Shown piece after piece: positions 17,053 through 27,300 of a stretch of 49,594 nt of DNA; position 1 is the stretch's first letter, and every line of letters begins with the position of its first letter. This DNA comes from Chitinophagales bacterium (GTDB lineage Bacteria; Bacteroidota; Bacteroidia; Chitinophagales; UBA10324), in contig JACDDS010000021.1 of assembly GCA_013816805.1 (NCBI GenBank), positions 1 through 49,594 on the forward strand, written 5' to 3'. The notes under the pieces are model-generated. The model was not told where the DNA came from and made no database searches. It saw nothing but the letters and a program-made list of their open reading frames with translations. The translations under genes and the position numbers were made by a program.

Positions 17053-18684
17053 TTGAATTTTCCCAGCAATTCTTTCGGCCTTCTTTTTATTGTTACTACA
17101 ATAGTTTATGTAATTGGATTATTTGTTGAAGTAATGGATGTAGATGCAGCTCAATATGCATCGATAAGCCGTGAAATGTTTAACAATCACCAATATTTAC
17201 AAGTACTTTATAATGGTGAAAATTATCTTGACAAGCCCCCATTGCTTTTTTGGCTTTCTGCTATATCCTTTAAGATCTTCGGGATAAATACTGTTGCTTA
17301 TAAACTACCTTCCTTTTTATTTACACTTCTGGGAGTTTATTCTACTTATCGGCTGGCAAGCCGGTTGTATGATATTAAAACAGGAACCCTGGCTGCGTTA
17401 ATACTCTATACCTGTCAGGCTTTTTTTCTGTTTAATAATGATGTTCGGACGGATACCATTCTTACAGGCGCATCGGTATTTGCTGCCTGGCAGCTTCTCG
17501 TTTTTTACGATACCGACAGGTTTCGAAATTTAATACTTGGCTTTACAGGAATTGCTTTTGCTATGATGGCGAAAGGCCCTATCGGGGCAATTGTTCCGGC
17601 CTCAGCTATTGGGGTTCATCTTTTTTACCGGCGGGATTGGAAAAAGCTTTTTAATTGGAAATGGCTGGCAGGAATAACCTGGGGCCTGTTATTAATGGCT
17701 CCCATGTTATGGGGCCTGTATGAACAATACGGGGGATATGGGCCTAAGTTTTTTTTCTGGATTCAAAGCTTCGGTCGCATTACCGGTGTGAATACATGGG
17801 AAAATAATACGGGATATTTTTTTTTCGTCCACACTTTTTTGTGGGCATTTCTGCCATGGTCACCCCTGACTGTGGTAGCTTTATTTTCGAAAATTACTGA
17901 ACTGTTTAAGACACATTTTGTAAAGAATACTTCTTTAGAGTTATTTTCATTTGGTGGATTTTTATTACCCTTTTTTGCTTTGTCTTTTTCCCATTATAAA
18001 TTGCCTCATTACATCTTTATTCTTTTTCCCTATGCTGCAATTATGTGCGGCAATTTTTTATATGGAGCTTCCCTAAATCAGGTAAGAACATTCCGCATTC
18101 TTTTTCCCTTCCAATATATTATTATGCTGTTATTATGGATTTCAGTAATCATTTTATGCATCTATATTTTCCCGATTGAAAATGCTTTTAAATGGGCCAT
18201 TTTAGCTTTTATTTTAGCATATATAATATACTGTTGGCGAGGTACAGAAAATAACCGGCATAAATTTATTGTTGTTTCTGCATTAACGATGGTAGCAATA
18301 AATTTTATTCTTAATGCGCACATCTATCCTGCACTACTTAAGTACCAGTCAGGAAGTATGCTTGCGAAAATTGCAGTCGCAAAAAAAATTCCGGATAATA
18401 GTTTGGTTTTTTATAAAGATGAAATTAATTCCTTCGAATTTTACTATGGGTCAATTATTCCTGTTATAACTGCGGAAGAATTAAAAAATAAAATTGAAAG
18501 GAAGCAAAGTTGCTGGATATTGGGAAATGATGATTTAATAGAGAGTTTGAAGGAAAATAATACTATTCCATCGACTAAAATAGAAGTAAATGATTTTCCT
18601 ATTACAAAGTTGAATTTTTATTTTCTTAATCCGTCAAAGCGACAAACTCAACTTAGAAAAAAATATCTGGTTGCTATCATGTAA
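17053..18684 (+). CDS. GT39/ArnT-like membrane glycosyltransferase
   Basis: A 543-residue protein with about 11-13 transmembrane segments. The first periplasmic loop has EVMDVDAAQYASISREMF, with the acidic residues used for catalysis and metal binding in PMT/ArnT (GT-C fold) enzymes, then YLDKPPLLFWL, a strong signature of the family. The C-terminal part (~430-543) is a small soluble domain. Members transfer a sugar from polyprenyl phosphate to lipid A or protein in the periplasm; the acceptor here is unknown. The start is TTG; the first internal Met would remove the first membrane segment, so TTG is preferred. The GT2 gene just upstream probably provides its donor. Confidence 0.87.
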   Translation: MNFPSNSFGLLFIVTTIVYVIGLFVEVMDVDAAQYASISREMFNNHQYLQVLYNGENYLDKPPLLFWLSAISFKIFGINTVAYKLPSFLFTLLGVYSTYRLASRLYDIKTGTLAALILYTCQAFFLFNNDVRTDTILTGASVFAAWQLLVFYDTDRFRNLILGFTGIAFAMMAKGPIGAIVPASAIGVHLFYRRDWKKLFNWKWLAGITWGLLLMAPMLWGLYEQYGGYGPKFFFWIQSFGRITGVNTWENNTGYFFFVHTFLWAFLPWSPLTVVALFSKITELFKTHFVKNTSLELFSFGGFLLPFFALSFSHYKLPHYIFILFPYAAIMCGNFLYGASLNQVRTFRILFPFQYIIMLLLWISVIILCIYIFPIENAFKWAILAFILAYIIYCWRGTENNRHKFIVVSALTMVAINFILNAHIYPALLKYQSGSMLAKIAVAKKIPDNSLVFYKDEINSFEFYYGSIIPVITAEELKNKIERKQSCWILGNDDLIESLKENNTIPSTKIEVNDFPITKLNFYFLNPSKRQTQLRKKYLVAIM

Positions 18685-18781
18685 TTTATCAGTTAATGCA
18701 GCAACCATCATATTGCTAAAAGATTGATCAGGCTTTTCAGTAGAATATTTTTTTAAAATACCTTTGAATGCAGATTTAATT

Positions 18782-20254
18782 ATGAATTCATTCTATTGCC
18801 GCTCCTTTTGTTGTTTGCTCTATTTTCTTGGTACCTCTTATAGTGTCTGGTGTCAGCAACTGGCTTTCTCCGCTCCCCAGAAAATTACTGCAGGTAATGC
18901 CCAGGTTGAAATACTGGGTCGGAATTCGCAGGGTACACTCATCCGTGAAAAAACAAAATCAGATGATGTTATTGCGGCATATTTTGACGACCTGCAATTT
19001 CGATGGAAAAAAAACCTGCCCCGAAAGGAACGAAATGCAGACATCCAAAAAATTCTCATCGATAATGATTCACTTATCTTCTTTTATACGGTACCAATCA
19101 AAAATGATTTAATTCTTAAAGCATTTAAGACAAATGCAAGGCTGGAATCATACGGAGCTTCCGTTATTTGTGATACAGTTACTTCATCCTTTGTAAATGG
19201 TATTCCTAGATTGCAATTTACGGTTACACCTGACAGGCAGAAAATATTAATTTACTATGATACACCTGTTTTTCGTGATAATAAGCTGCTTTACGGTTTA
19301 TGCTTAAGCAACAGCTTAAAGAAACTCTGGAAAATAAAAATAAAGGTAAAGGCAGTCGAAGCCCCTGATCTGATAGATGCTATTGTAGATTCTGCAGGGA
19401 ATGGATTTTATGTAGTAGGTGACATGAACATCAAAAGCTTTAACAATGATTTCCCATATTCTACTTTAAACCTGATTTGTGTTCGTGGCAATGCGGATAG
19501 GGTAGATCAGTATGTATTGAATCAAAAAGATCAATTCCTGGGTGAGTGTAAGGCAAAACTTGATGCAGAAAGAAAAAATGTGGTACTTACAGGATTATAT
19601 TCAAATAACGAAGGCAATGAATCAAACGGAGTTTACTACTTTATATTCAACCTTAAGAATGACAGTTTAATAGCTAAAAGCCTCGAACCATATAATGAAG
19701 ATTTTCTCATTCAGCTTACCGGGAATAATCCACCCCATAAAAATGATGGATTTTTTAATTTTAAACCCGTAGACCTAATAGTTAAAAGGGATGGAGGCGC
19801 CATCTTTATTTCGGAATCACAGTCCGTTTCTTCGGAAACCTATAATAACACCGCATATAACGGATTCGGATTTTCTACAGGTTTCACAGTTAATTATTAT
19901 CATTATGACGACCTGGCGGTTTATTCATTTTCTTCAGGCGGAGTTTTAGAATGGAAACAGATTTTACATAAAACACAAACGTCAGAAGGCGACGGAGGCT
20001 TTTATTCATCGTTTATAACTCTGATTGGGCCAGATAAACTATATTTTGTTTATAATGATATTGAGAATGGCCAAACGAGTGTATCTTCCTATAGCCTCAC
20101 CATAAAAGGAGATCAAGCCAGATCTGACATTTTTAGTGCAGACAGAAAGGGCGTAATGATTATACCACAGTCATCCAGGCAAGTTTCTCCCTTCGACATT
20201 ATTTTGCCTAGTATAAAAAGAAACTATTTGCAATTTGTAAAAATCAGTTTTTAA
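18782..20254 (+). CDS. Exported protein of unknown function
   Basis: I place the start at ATG 18782, giving about 490 residues; an in-frame TTG lies 18 bases upstream. The ATG gives a compact signal peptide (MNSFYCRSFCCLLYFLGTSYSVWC, cleavage near CQQ). The mature part is beta-rich with repeated strand-turn patterns such as GNGFYVVGDMNIKSF, VVLTGLYSNN and GGAIFISESQ, suggesting a propeller-like fold. Similar Bacteroidota proteins are annotated only as hypothetical. No lipobox is convincing and no T9SS tail is seen. The DUF6427 gene follows after 12 bases, so co-transcription is likely. Confidence 0.68.
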   Translation: MNSFYCRSFCCLLYFLGTSYSVWCQQLAFSAPQKITAGNAQVEILGRNSQGTLIREKTKSDDVIAAYFDDLQFRWKKNLPRKERNADIQKILIDNDSLIFFYTVPIKNDLILKAFKTNARLESYGASVICDTVTSSFVNGIPRLQFTVTPDRQKILIYYDTPVFRDNKLLYGLCLSNSLKKLWKIKIKVKAVEAPDLIDAIVDSAGNGFYVVGDMNIKSFNNDFPYSTLNLICVRGNADRVDQYVLNQKDQFLGECKAKLDAERKNVVLTGLYSNNEGNESNGVYYFIFNLKNDSLIAKSLEPYNEDFLIQLTGNNPPHKNDGFFNFKPVDLIVKRDGGAIFISESQSVSSETYNNTAYNGFGFSTGFTVNYYHYDDLAVYSFSSGGVLEWKQILHKTQTSEGDGGFYSSFITLIGPDKLYFVYNDIENGQTSVSSYSLTIKGDQARSDIFSADRKGVMIIPQSSRQVSPFDIILPSIKRNYLQFVKISF

Positions 20255-20266
20255 ACGCAGGACAAC

Positions 20267-21268
20267 TTGATAAGCATTTTTAGATCCTATCATCCTGCTG
20301 TTATCTTCCTGCTGCTGGTTTATACTATATTTTTTCGGTTAATCCTTTTTAAGGAAACTGTTCACTTACAGCCGGAGCAGGAATCTGAAATGATGACAGG
20401 GTTTTTATATGAAACATTGAATCAACTGCTTGTCAACCGAGCATGGTTATTCCATATTACTGCAATAATGGTTACTTTCCTTCAGGCTCTTTATTTTAAT
20501 TATATAGTTAACTATTATCGTATTTTATCGAAGCCGTCTTACTTGCCTGCCCTTTCTTACATTCTCATATCCTCTCTTTTTTCGGAATTCCTTTACCTGA
20601 CGCCCGCATTATTGGCCAACCTGTTTTTACTGCTGGCTTTTTCTAAGATGTTTTCTTCCTATAAAAAAGAGAACGCGCTCAGTATCATCTTTGATGCAGC
20701 GTTTTATATTTCAATTGCTTCCCTGATTTTTTTTCCATATCTGGTTTTTATCTTTTTTATTATTATTCCAATACTTATATACCGTCCATTTAATTTAAGA
20801 GAGTTGATTATCCCTTTTGTGGGGCTGCTCATTCCATATTATTTTTTGGGAGTATATTTTTTTTGGGAAAATAGATTGAATGAGTTTCTTCATTCATTAA
20901 TGATATCTGAATTGCGTTTCAGTCCGGATGTATTGGAAAAAAGTATTCGAATTTTAACGGAAAGCATACCTGTATTGTTCGTAATGGTCTGGTCGGCCCT
21001 CTTTATTCAGGCGAACTTGTTTAAAATGGTAGTTCAGGTAAGGATTTATCTTATGCTGTTCATAATCTTTTTTTTAATAGGCATCTTTAGTCTGGCTATT
21101 CATTTTAATGGGGAAATAGACCACTTCATCTGGATTATAATTCCTGCAGGCATTGCTTTCGCGTTATTTTTTACAGAATATAAGAAGCGGATTGTACCTG
21201 AAATCCTTCATTTATTTTTAATTTTAGCGATCCTGTTTTTTCAATATTATAAGGGAATTGTATTGTAG
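20267..21268 (+). CDS. DUF6427-like polytopic membrane protein
   Basis: A 333-residue protein with about eight to ten transmembrane segments. It begins ISIFRSYHPAVIFLLLVY and contains YRPFNLRELIIPFVGLLIPYYF, features I associate with the Bacteroidota DUF6427 family; function unknown. The start is TTG, 12 bases after the preceding stop, and no upstream ATG is available. In Bacteroidota such proteins often lie next to nucleotide-metabolism or polyprenyl-sugar genes. Here purQ follows 66 bases downstream and glycosyltransferases lie upstream. A role in the envelope is inference. Confidence 0.65.
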   Translation: MISIFRSYHPAVIFLLLVYTIFFRLILFKETVHLQPEQESEMMTGFLYETLNQLLVNRAWLFHITAIMVTFLQALYFNYIVNYYRILSKPSYLPALSYILISSLFSEFLYLTPALLANLFLLLAFSKMFSSYKKENALSIIFDAAFYISIASLIFFPYLVFIFFIIIPILIYRPFNLRELIIPFVGLLIPYYFLGVYFFWENRLNEFLHSLMISELRFSPDVLEKSIRILTESIPVLFVMVWSALFIQANLFKMVVQVRIYLMLFIIFFLIGIFSLAIHFNGEIDHFIWIIIPAGIAFALFFTEYKKRIVPEILHLFLILAILFFQYYKGIVL

Positions 21269-21334
21269 AAAGTTAACAATGTTCAGTTTCCGGGTTCGTT
21301 ATACATTTCTAAAGTAGATTTAAAATAATGTGAC

Positions 21335-22066
21335 ATGAAATTTGGAGTAGTCACTTTTCCTGGATCCAATTGTGATCGTGATTTAATTTACGTGCTTGAG
21401 GAAGTGCTGAAACAACAGGTTACAGTATTATGGCATAAGGATAAAGACTTAGATAATTTCGATCTTCACGATTGTATTATGTTACCGGGAGGATTTTCCT
21501 ACGGAGATTATTTAAGAAGTGGAGCCATTGCCCGCTTTTCACCAATTATGAGACCGCTTAAGGAATTTGCAAGCCAGGGAGGATTTGTCTGGGGCATTTG
21601 TAATGGATTTCAAATTTTATGCGAGGCTGGACTACTGCCCGGGGCGTTGATGAGAAATATTTACCAGAAATTTATTTGTGATAATAGTTATATAACGCCA
21701 ACAACTACCGATTCTGCTGTTACTCATTTATTAGAATCAGAAAAACCTTATAAAATCCCGATTGCTCACGCAGAGGGAAGATATTTTGCTGATAACGTAA
21801 CAATAGAACGCCTGAAAAAAAACGGGCAAATCATTTTTCAATATTGTAATAAAAAAGGTTTCATTAATCCTGAATCTAATATCAATGGCTCAATAATGAA
21901 TATTGCAGGTATTTGTAATGAATCAAGAAATGTTTTTGGCATGATGCCACATCCCGAACGTGCTTCAGAAGAAGTGCTCGGTAATATTGATGGCAGGCTC
22001 ATTTTTGAATCATTTCTTCAATTTATATCCGAAGAAGTTAATGTAATTGATAATTCATTTCAATAA
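21335..22066 (+). CDS. purQ: Phosphoribosylformylglycinamidine synthase, glutaminase subunit
   Basis: A 243-residue class-I glutamine amidotransferase. It opens KFGVVTFPGSNCDRDL, the PurQ signature, then has MLPGGFSYGDYLRSGAIARF, the nucleophile Cys in WGICNGFQ (about residue 89) and the catalytic His-Glu pair in MMPHPERAS (about 206-208). PurQ releases ammonia from glutamine for the PurL subunit, step four of de novo purine synthesis, in the cytoplasm. The length is slightly above the usual ~225. No purL or purS is adjacent. The presence of a free PurQ implies a split PurL/PurS/PurQ enzyme rather than the fused large form. dsbD follows 57 bases downstream. Confidence 0.95.
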   Translation: MKFGVVTFPGSNCDRDLIYVLEEVLKQQVTVLWHKDKDLDNFDLHDCIMLPGGFSYGDYLRSGAIARFSPIMRPLKEFASQGGFVWGICNGFQILCEAGLLPGALMRNIYQKFICDNSYITPTTTDSAVTHLLESEKPYKIPIAHAEGRYFADNVTIERLKKNGQIIFQYCNKKGFINPESNINGSIMNIAGICNESRNVFGMMPHPERASEEVLGNIDGRLIFESFLQFISEEVNVIDNSFQ

Positions 22067-22123
22067 AATGAAAATAATTGAAAAGCTTCTTGATAGTCCG
22101 GTATACTATAAAATCAGGCTGAA

Positions 22124-24223
22124 ATGAAAAAAGCCACGGAGGTTATTTTGTTTTTTCTGCTGTTTTTACATGTAACGAACAGTTTTAGCCAGATACTTAC
22201 ACCGGTTAAAATAAATTCTTCGGTAAAGGATCTGGGCAATGGCGAGTATCAACTGATTTTTGAAGCAAAAATAGAAGATGGCTGGCATTTATATTCTCAT
22301 TTTGTCCCTGAAGGGGGCCCTATTCCTGCCTCAGTCAATTTTGAAAATAGAAAAGGATTTCAGATTGGTAAATTCTCTGAAGAAGGGGAAAAGATTCAGA
22401 AAAATGAGCCACTGTTTGGTATGGATCTGGTATGGTATGAAGGTAAAGCAGTATTTAAACAAAAAATTAAGGTCAATTCAGCCACTGCTAATGTCAAAGG
22501 ATATTTTGAATATGGCATCTGTAATGACCGTTCATGCCTTCCTCCTTCTGACGTAGAGTTTGATTATAAGCTAAAAGGTGTCGTTCTATCTAAAAGTGAT
22601 TCAGGAAAAACTGCAATAGCCGTTCCCGAAACCTCTAAAATAAAAGAGGTTAATGTAGACATTAAAGGAACTACTGCGGCTTCAGTGGCGGATACTTCAC
22701 AAAAAATTTCTTCTGTTATTTCAACTACCGGAAAGCAGGTCAATATAAATCCTATTGGATGGTGGAAGATTTTCATAGGGGGATTTGGTGGTGGCCTGCT
22801 TGCATTGCTTACCCCCTGTGTATTTCCTATGATCCCGCTTACGGTAAGTTTTTTTACTAAGAAAAATCATAATCGTAAAAAAGCAATTATAGGGGCATTA
22901 ACTTATGCGTTTTCTATAATTATTATTTATGTCGCCCTAGGCTTTATTGTTACCAAGCTTTTAGGTTCTGATGCATTAAATCAACTGGCAAGTAACGGCA
23001 TTTTTAATGTTACCTTCTTTATAATCTTTGTCATTTTCGCAATTTCCTTTTTTGGTGCCTTTGAAATAACCCTGCCCAGTGCTTGGGTAAACCGATCAGA
23101 AACAATGTCGGATCGCGAAGGAATGATCGGAATATTTTTTATGGCATTTACTTTGGCCCTGGTGTCTTTCTCGTGCACAGGCCCTATTATCGGCACCTTG
23201 CTGGTACAGGCTGCGGTAGGAGGAAACAGTGCGGGGCCTCTTTTAGGGATGGCTGGCTTCGCCATCGCGCTGGCTTTGCCATTCGGGCTGTTTGCAATGT
23301 TTCCCGGTTGGTTGAAGTCTTTGCCCCGGTCTGGTGGATGGTTAAACACGGTTAAAGTAACTCTCGGCTTTCTCGAATTGGCTTTAGCCTTAAAATTCCT
23401 ATCAAATGTTGATTTAGCCTATCACTGGGGTATTCTAGACCGTGAAGTATTTTTAGTCTTATGGATTACTATTTTCTCCATGCTGGGTTTTTACCTTTTA
23501 GGCTACATTCGCTTTGCTCACGATACGGAGATGAGCCATGTTTCTATTTCCCGACTATTTGCTTCTCTTTTGTGCTTTGCTTTCTCAATCTATATGTTGC
23601 CAGGTTTGTGGGGTCATCCATTACTTGCAATAAGTGCTTTTGCGCCACCCCAATCTACACTTGATTTCGATTTATCTAAGCTAGTTGAAGCGCAGGACAA
23701 TTCACAAGTATCGCTGCAAAGCGATGAGAAAAAGCAGTATTCTTCGATTTTTCATTGTCCCCATGGCATAGATTGTTATTTTGATTATGATGAAGGGCTT
23801 TCGGCCGCAAGAGCTATGAATAAACCTGTAATGCTTGATTTTACAGGATGGAGCTGCGTCAATTGCCGTAAAATGGAGACTTCTGTCTGGAGTAATCCTG
23901 AAGTTCTTCAGCGATTGAAAAATGATTATGTGCTCATCTCTATGTACGTTGACGATAAAACAGCATTACCTGATTCAAGCCAATATATTTCTCCTTTCAG
24001 CGGAAAAAAAATAAAAACCCTTGGTAATAAATATAGTGATGTTCAGGCAACACAGTTCGGAACCAACTCTCAACCTTATTATGTTTTGGTTGATCCTTTT
24101 ATAATACAGAAAGCACCACCAATGTTATTAAATCAACCGAGAGCATTTGATCTGGATGTTAAAAGTTACATTAACTTTCTGGATAAAGGGCTTCATGATT
24201 TTAAATTAAGACGTAATTCCTGA
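22124..24223 (+). CDS. dsbD: Thiol:disulfide interchange protein DsbD
   Basis: A 699-residue protein with the three-part DsbD layout. A signal peptide (ends NSFSQ) precedes a periplasmic N-terminal domain (~25-155) with GWHLYSHF and a Cys pair in EYGICNDRSCLPP. After a linker, a membrane part of about eight segments (~215-515) includes LLTPCVFPMIPLTV and SFSCTGPIIGTLL, the paired cysteines of the CcdA-like core. A C-terminal thioredoxin domain (~550-699) has CxxC in WSCVNCRKM (about residues 578-581). DsbD carries electrons from cytoplasmic thioredoxin across the inner membrane to periplasmic isomerases and cytochrome maturation proteins. All expected cysteines are present. Confidence 0.93.
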   Translation: MKKATEVILFFLLFLHVTNSFSQILTPVKINSSVKDLGNGEYQLIFEAKIEDGWHLYSHFVPEGGPIPASVNFENRKGFQIGKFSEEGEKIQKNEPLFGMDLVWYEGKAVFKQKIKVNSATANVKGYFEYGICNDRSCLPPSDVEFDYKLKGVVLSKSDSGKTAIAVPETSKIKEVNVDIKGTTAASVADTSQKISSVISTTGKQVNINPIGWWKIFIGGFGGGLLALLTPCVFPMIPLTVSFFTKKNHNRKKAIIGALTYAFSIIIIYVALGFIVTKLLGSDALNQLASNGIFNVTFFIIFVIFAISFFGAFEITLPSAWVNRSETMSDREGMIGIFFMAFTLALVSFSCTGPIIGTLLVQAAVGGNSAGPLLGMAGFAIALALPFGLFAMFPGWLKSLPRSGGWLNTVKVTLGFLELALALKFLSNVDLAYHWGILDREVFLVLWITIFSMLGFYLLGYIRFAHDTEMSHVSISRLFASLLCFAFSIYMLPGLWGHPLLAISAFAPPQSTLDFDLSKLVEAQDNSQVSLQSDEKKQYSSIFHCPHGIDCYFDYDEGLSAARAMNKPVMLDFTGWSCVNCRKMETSVWSNPEVLQRLKNDYVLISMYVDDKTALPDSSQYISPFSGKKIKTLGNKYSDVQATQFGTNSQPYYVLVDPFIIQKAPPMLLNQPRAFDLDVKSYINFLDKGLHDFKLRRNS

Positions 24224-24363
24224 TTCAGAACAGACTTTCCTAACCAAAACAGGATACCATACAACCATTTTTATGTTTTAGACGTCTCCAATCAAAGGCT
24301 ACATTACTTTTCGTGCACAATTTATAAAGCTTCAAACATTTTTTCACCAAACAAAAAAGGCGT

Positions 24364-27300
24364 ATGAGTAAAACTCTTCGATTTTTAATGCTGATACTTG
24401 CCGTAATAACCTGGCACGTATCCTATGCACAAACCCGTACCATTACAGGCACCGTTAAAGACAATAAAGGAGAACCGGTTATCGGCGCTTCCGTAATTGT
24501 AAAAGGCACAAGCCAAGGTACCTATACTGATGTAGACGGGAACTACAACATTACTGTTCCAGCCAATTCCAATATTCTTGTATTTAAATATCTTGGATAC
24601 AAAAACAATGAAATGGTAATTGGCAGCACAAATGCCGTTAATTCTACTTTGCAGGAAGACGTATTGGGATTAGATGAAGTAGTAGTAACGGCGCTTGGAA
24701 TAAGCCGGCAAAAGAAAGCATTAGCCTATGCTACCCAGGAAATAGGTAGTGATCAATTGGGAAATACCGGTTCTGGAAATGTACTGCATGATCTGAATGG
24801 AAAAGCAGCCGGTTTAACGGTTATTAATAGCAATGGCGATCCAGGAAGCGGTACTTACATACGCTTGCGTGGTGTTACTTCTTTAACAGGTAATAATCAG
24901 CCACTTATTATTGTAGATGGTATACCTATTGATAACTCCATTAACAATTACGATCCAACAGGTGCGGGATTTCAAGCTTCCGGAGCGGCTGGAAATACCA
25001 CGGGTGGTACTTCCCCCTCTAACCGCGCAACCGATATTAATCCGGACGATATAGCTTCTGTAACTGTATTAAAGGGCCCTGCAGCAACCGCTTTATATGG
25101 TATTCAAGCTGCGAGTGGTGCTCTTGTAATTACTACCAAAAGAGGAGGGCAGGGTGCTCATAAAGGTGCTAATATTAGCTTTACTTCCAGCTTTGGCATT
25201 AATAAGGTTAACCGGTTGCCACCGTTGCAAAATCAATATACGCAAGGGTCGAAGGGCATTTATGCGGGTCCTGATAAGACTGGCTTAGGAGGTATAATCC
25301 TTTCCAGCTCAGTAGCAGCTGGAAGAAGGACTACCTGGGGTCCAAAGATAGATACCCTTTCCTGGGATGGAATGCCTTACCTGTATGACGTAAATGGAAG
25401 AGTAGTTAGCTCCTCAGACCCTACTGCAGCCTATAAGGTAACTCCTTATGATAATGAACATAACTTTTTTGTGGATGGAACTTCACTAGATAATAATTTA
25501 GCAGTTTCAGGAGGAAATGATAAATCAGGATATAGAGTTTCCATAGGAAATAATCATCAAACAGGAGTAGTTCCCAAAACATTTGCTGACAAAACAACCC
25601 TTAGCTTAAATGGCCAGGCTTCGGTAATTAACAAATTAAATGTTTCCGGAGGAGTTACTTATATTAGATCCCGTGATAATAAAGCGCAGCAAGGATCAAA
25701 TGTTTCAGGTATTATGCTTGGGCTGTTACGTACTCCCCCAACATTTGATAATGCAATGGGTAGTTTGGATCCGGCTAATGATCCTAGATCCTACTTATTA
25801 CCAAATGCTAACGGAGATATAGCTTTCCCTAATGGCCAGCAACGTGACTACAGGGGCGGACCGGGCTATGATAATCCTTACTGGACCGTAAACCGTAATA
25901 TTTTCAATGAAGATCTAAATCGTGTATATGGATTCGGACAGGTGGATTATAATGCTTTTTCATGGGCTAGTTTAACTTATAGGATAGGAGGAGATGCTTA
26001 TTCCCAGAGCAATAGAAATGGATATGATATACAATCAAATTCGTTTCCTGAAGGCTCTCTTTTCCAGGATGATTATTTTAATCAGCAATACAATTCGGAT
26101 TTGATATTGAATCTCCATAAAGACTTCAGCGATAAGTTTAATGCATCATTGATTTTAGGGCATAACTACTTTGTTACTATTTCTTCTGAGCATTGGGCAC
26201 AAGGAGATGGATTTGTTTTCCAGAATTTCTTCGATATGTCAAATGCTTCTACCTATTTAGCTCACCGTGCTGATACCAGGAAAAAAACCATGGCATTTTA
26301 TGGCGATCTTAATTTAGGTATTGCAGATCAGCTCTTTATAGAACTTACCGGCAGAAATGAGGTTTCATCAACACTTCCAGGAAAGAACAATAATTTCTTC
26401 TTTCCTTCTGCAAATATAGGTTGGGTGTTTACAGATGCTTTAGGTTTATCAACGAGCGAAACTTTTGGTTATGGTAAACTGAGAGCGTCTGCCGCCAGGG
26501 TAGGTAAAGATCCTTTACCTTTTTCATTGCAGACCTACTATACATCCGCAACAATATTTGATGGGTTTACTTCCGGAATAACTTTTCCCTTTAACAGTAT
26601 TCCAGGATATCAGCTTGCAAATGGAACTAATGTTATTGGTAATCCTAATTTAAAACCTGAGTTTACCAATTCTTATGAAGGCGGATTAGACCTGTCATTT
26701 TTTAAAAACAGGTTGTCTTTTAATGGAACCTATTATTATTCCAAAACAACGGGTCAGATATTTACCGTTCCAATCGCACCTTCTACCGGCTTTGCAGCAG
26801 CTTTGCTGAATGCAGGCGAAATAAGAAACCAGGGAGTTGAGCTAACCTTAGGTATAACACCTGTTAAAACGAAAGGTGGTTTTCAATGGGATTTAACTTT
26901 TAACTGGAGCACGAACAAAAGTAAGGTTGTTAGTTTAGCCACTGGAGTGGATAACTTATTCTTAGGAGGATTTCAAAATGGAGCTGTATATGCTGTAGTT
27001 GGAAAGCCTTATGGACAAATATTTGGACCTGCATTCGTTAAAAGTACAGATGGTCAGTTAATTATTGATGATAATCCCGAAAATGCCGGATTTGGATACG
27101 GTGATCCGATTCCTGGATCCCAAAATACAGTATTGGGAGATGTGAATCCGGATTGGATTGGTTCCGGTATTAGTTCTTTCTCGTTTAAAGGTTTTGCGTT
27201 GTCTTTTCAGGTTGATATAAGACAAGGTGGTGACGTGTGGAATGGAACACGGGGTGCTTTAGATTATTTTGGGACGGGAGCTGAAACCGCAAATCGGGGC

